A DNA stretch of 64,000 nt, taken from Streptosporangium sandarakinum. Its GTDB lineage: Bacteria; Actinomycetota; Actinomycetes; Streptosporangiales; Streptosporangiaceae. The position numbers and the translations under genes are program-made. The stretch spans positions 124,001-188,000 of the forward strand of contig NZ_JACCCO010000003.1 of the NCBI RefSeq assembly GCF_013409935.1, read 5' to 3'. Of the stretch, positions 62,734-64,000 are shown in pieces. Within the stretch, counting starts at the first letter, position 1. The number at the start of each line of letters is the position of its first letter. The notes under the pieces were generated by a model that was not told the DNA's origin, did not search any database, and was given only the letters and a program-made list of their open reading frames with translations.

Positions 62734-62740
62734 CCGGGGA

Positions 62741-63268
62741 TCACCGCGAGAGGTAGAGGGTCTTCCAGGTGCCGGAGTAGAGGCAGTTGAGCGACGGCTG
62801 GGCCGCCCTGGCCTCGGAGCAGACCTTCAGCTCCACCTGGTAGACGTTCCGGTGGTCGAACGTGAACGGCTTCGGCGTGCCGTACGAGCAGTCGCGGACG
62901 GTGCGGTGCGTGAAGGGCAGGTTCCCGTCGGACGTCCGGTAGGTGATCCGGAAGACCGCCAGGCCGCAGGTCGCGCTCGCGCGGGTCAGGTCCTGGACGC
63001 GCCCGGAGATCCGGACGGTCTCGGCGGCGGGGATGTCGGCGTGGTCCTCGCCGGTGGCGCGCAGGGAGCCGGAGGCCTTGGCCCCGCGCCCCGGGGAGTA
63101 ACGGGGGCCCCAGATGACGGCGGGGGCCGCGGCGGAGTCCGCGTCTCCGGCGACGACGAAGGCGGCGGGGGTGGCGGGGGTGACCGCCTGGGCGGCCGAG
63201 GGGAGCGAGACGGCCGAGAGCGCGGCGGCGGCGAGGGCGAGGCCGGTGAGGAGGCGGGTGGCGATCAT
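62741..63268 (-). CDS. Small secreted protein
   Basis: A 175-residue exported protein: a signal peptide (about 1-28; LLTGLALAAAALSAVSLPSAAQA) and a mature beta-rich domain with four Cys, near CGLAVF, DCSYG, VCSEA and NCLYSG, probably forming two disulfides. No family recognised. ATG at 63268 follows AGGAAAGGA; an upstream in-frame start would hide the signal peptide. Confidence 0.75.
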   Translation of the reverse strand: MIATRLLTGLALAAAALSAVSLPSAAQAVTPATPAAFVVAGDADSAAAPAVIWGPRYSPGRGAKASGSLRATGEDHADIPAAETVRISGRVQDLTRASATCGLAVFRITYRTSDGNLPFTHRTVRDCSYGTPKPFTFDHRNVYQVELKVCSEARAAQPSLNCLYSGTWKTLYLSR

Positions 63269-63489
63269 CGGAGCGGTCCTTTCCTGCGGTGGTATCCGCA
63301 GTGTGTTATGAGCTGCTTTCAGCGGGCTTGACCGCGCCTGCAGGCGAGTATCGGCGGACTTGACGCCGCCGGTGGCCGGTGCGGAGGCCGCTCCCGCACC
63401 GGGGCCCGGCGCCGGGGCCACCGGGACGCGCGGTGCGTGGGCATCACCCGCCCGTCGCGGGGAAGGGGGCCACCCAGGGAGGTGACGCC

Positions 63490-64000
63490 ATGGAGGCGCT
63501 GGGAATCGACATCGGCGGCTCGGGGATCAAGGGAGCCCCGGTGGACGTCGCGACGGGGAGGCTGACCCGGGACCGGCTGCGCGTCCCGACCCCGGTGCCC
63601 GCCGCGCCGGAGGCGGTCGCCGAGGTGGTCGCGCGGATCACCGGGCACTTCGAGTGGGCCGGGCCGGTCGGGATCACCTTCCCCGGGGTCGTGGTCGACG
63701 GGGTCACGATGTCGGCCGCCAACGTGGACCGGTCGTGGATCGGCGTGGACGCGCGGGCGCTGTTCGCCAAGGCCACGGGCCTGTCCGTGACGGTGCTCAA
63801 CGACGCCGACGCGGCCGGGGTGGCCGAGGTGACGCACGGCGCGGCCAGGGAGGCGGCCGGGGTGGTGCTGATGCTGACGTTCGGCACCGGGATCGGCAGC
63901 GCGTTGTTCGCCGACGGCCGGCTGGTGCCCAACACCGAGCTGGGACACCTGGAGCTTCACGGCAAGGAGGCCGAGAGGCGGGCCTCCGACCACGCGCGCG
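63490..64000 (+). CDS. ppgK: Polyphosphate glucokinase, 5' part only
   Basis: The first 170 codons of a ROK kinase of the strictly polyphosphate/ATP glucokinase type: [15 protein letters not shown] at the start, [33 protein letters not shown] and [10 protein letters not shown]. The pattern is that of actinobacterial PpgK, which phosphorylates glucose with polyphosphate. It runs off the window end. The ATG at 63490 has GGGAGGTG upstream. Confidence 0.92.
   Translation, partial: MEALGIDIGGSGIKGAPVDVATGRLTRDRLRVPTPVPAAPEAVAEVVARITGHFEWAGPVGITFPGVVVDGVTMSAANVDRSWIGVDARALFAKATGLSVTVLNDADAAGVAEVTHGAAREAAGVVLMLTFGTGIGSALFADGRLVPNTELGHLELHGKEAERRASDHAR

Overview
The window reads as chromosomal DNA from a high-GC, antibiotic-producer-type actinomycete. 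Third codon positions are almost all G or C, GTG starts are common, and the window carries DUF3052, WYL, DUF574-type methyltransferase, CU044_5270, DUF2637 and family 2B encapsulin genes. The gene content resembles Streptosporangiaceae, but that family assignment is inference from gene style; no rRNA is present to test it.

Layout. 1-6.4 kb: a one-direction (minus) fatty-acid synthase II operon, fasR > fabD > fabH > acpP > fabF > accD, with two palindromes in the fasR-fabD gap and paired hairpins after accD. 6.5-8.6 kb: a three-gene minus-strand set (small membrane-anchored protein, glutathionylspermidine-synthase-like ATP-grasp enzyme, DUF350 membrane protein) resembling E. coli yjfM/yjfC/yjfL. 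8.8-13.5 kb: WYL regulator, GNAT acetyltransferase, a Ser/Thr kinase with a frameshifted tail, and a secreted S33 peptidase. 13.6-20.1 kb: core genes aceE, YjbQ, DUF3052, peroxiredoxin, zinc ribbon, ROK kinase and tRNA-Val(TAC).

20.2-26 kb is mixed accessory DNA: a DUF6461 protein, a 27-residue ORF ending in three Trp just before a TPR protein, a HigB-type toxin cut short by an in-frame TGA next to its XRE antitoxin, and a DUF885 metallopeptidase-like protein. 26.0-36.4 kb is a compact seven-gene nonribosomal-peptide-type cluster: FAD oxidase, free carrier protein, C-A-T-esterase NRPS, MbtH, free adenylation enzyme, ATP-grasp ligase and MFS exporter. The genes overlap or almost touch, a promoter and structured leader lie in front, and a 23-bp perfect terminator stem follows. 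36.5-41.2 kb is a sigma factor / CU044_5270 / secreted subtilisin operon.

41.5-50.4 kb is a scarred region: an IS200/IS605-type tnpB relic with three related hairpins, an IS5-family element that splits a 49-residue membrane-protein gene, a ClpN fragment abutting a MerR fragment, and a TrmO fragment abutting a glyoxalase. Intact sigma-70 and serine-hydrolase genes lie among them. 50.4-64 kb: a membrane protein, recQ, a DUF2637 protein behind a near-parS site, NAD kinase, a family 2B encapsulin shell with a polyprenyl diphosphate synthase as likely cargo, an F420-type oxidoreductase with a methyltransferase, an ABC-F ATPase, a small secreted protein, and the start of a polyphosphate glucokinase gene that runs off the end.

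The most promising under-described items are the small NRPS-type cluster with its Arg-rich leader ORF, the encapsulin/prenyl-synthase pair, and the Trp-ended peptide ORF beside the TPR gene.
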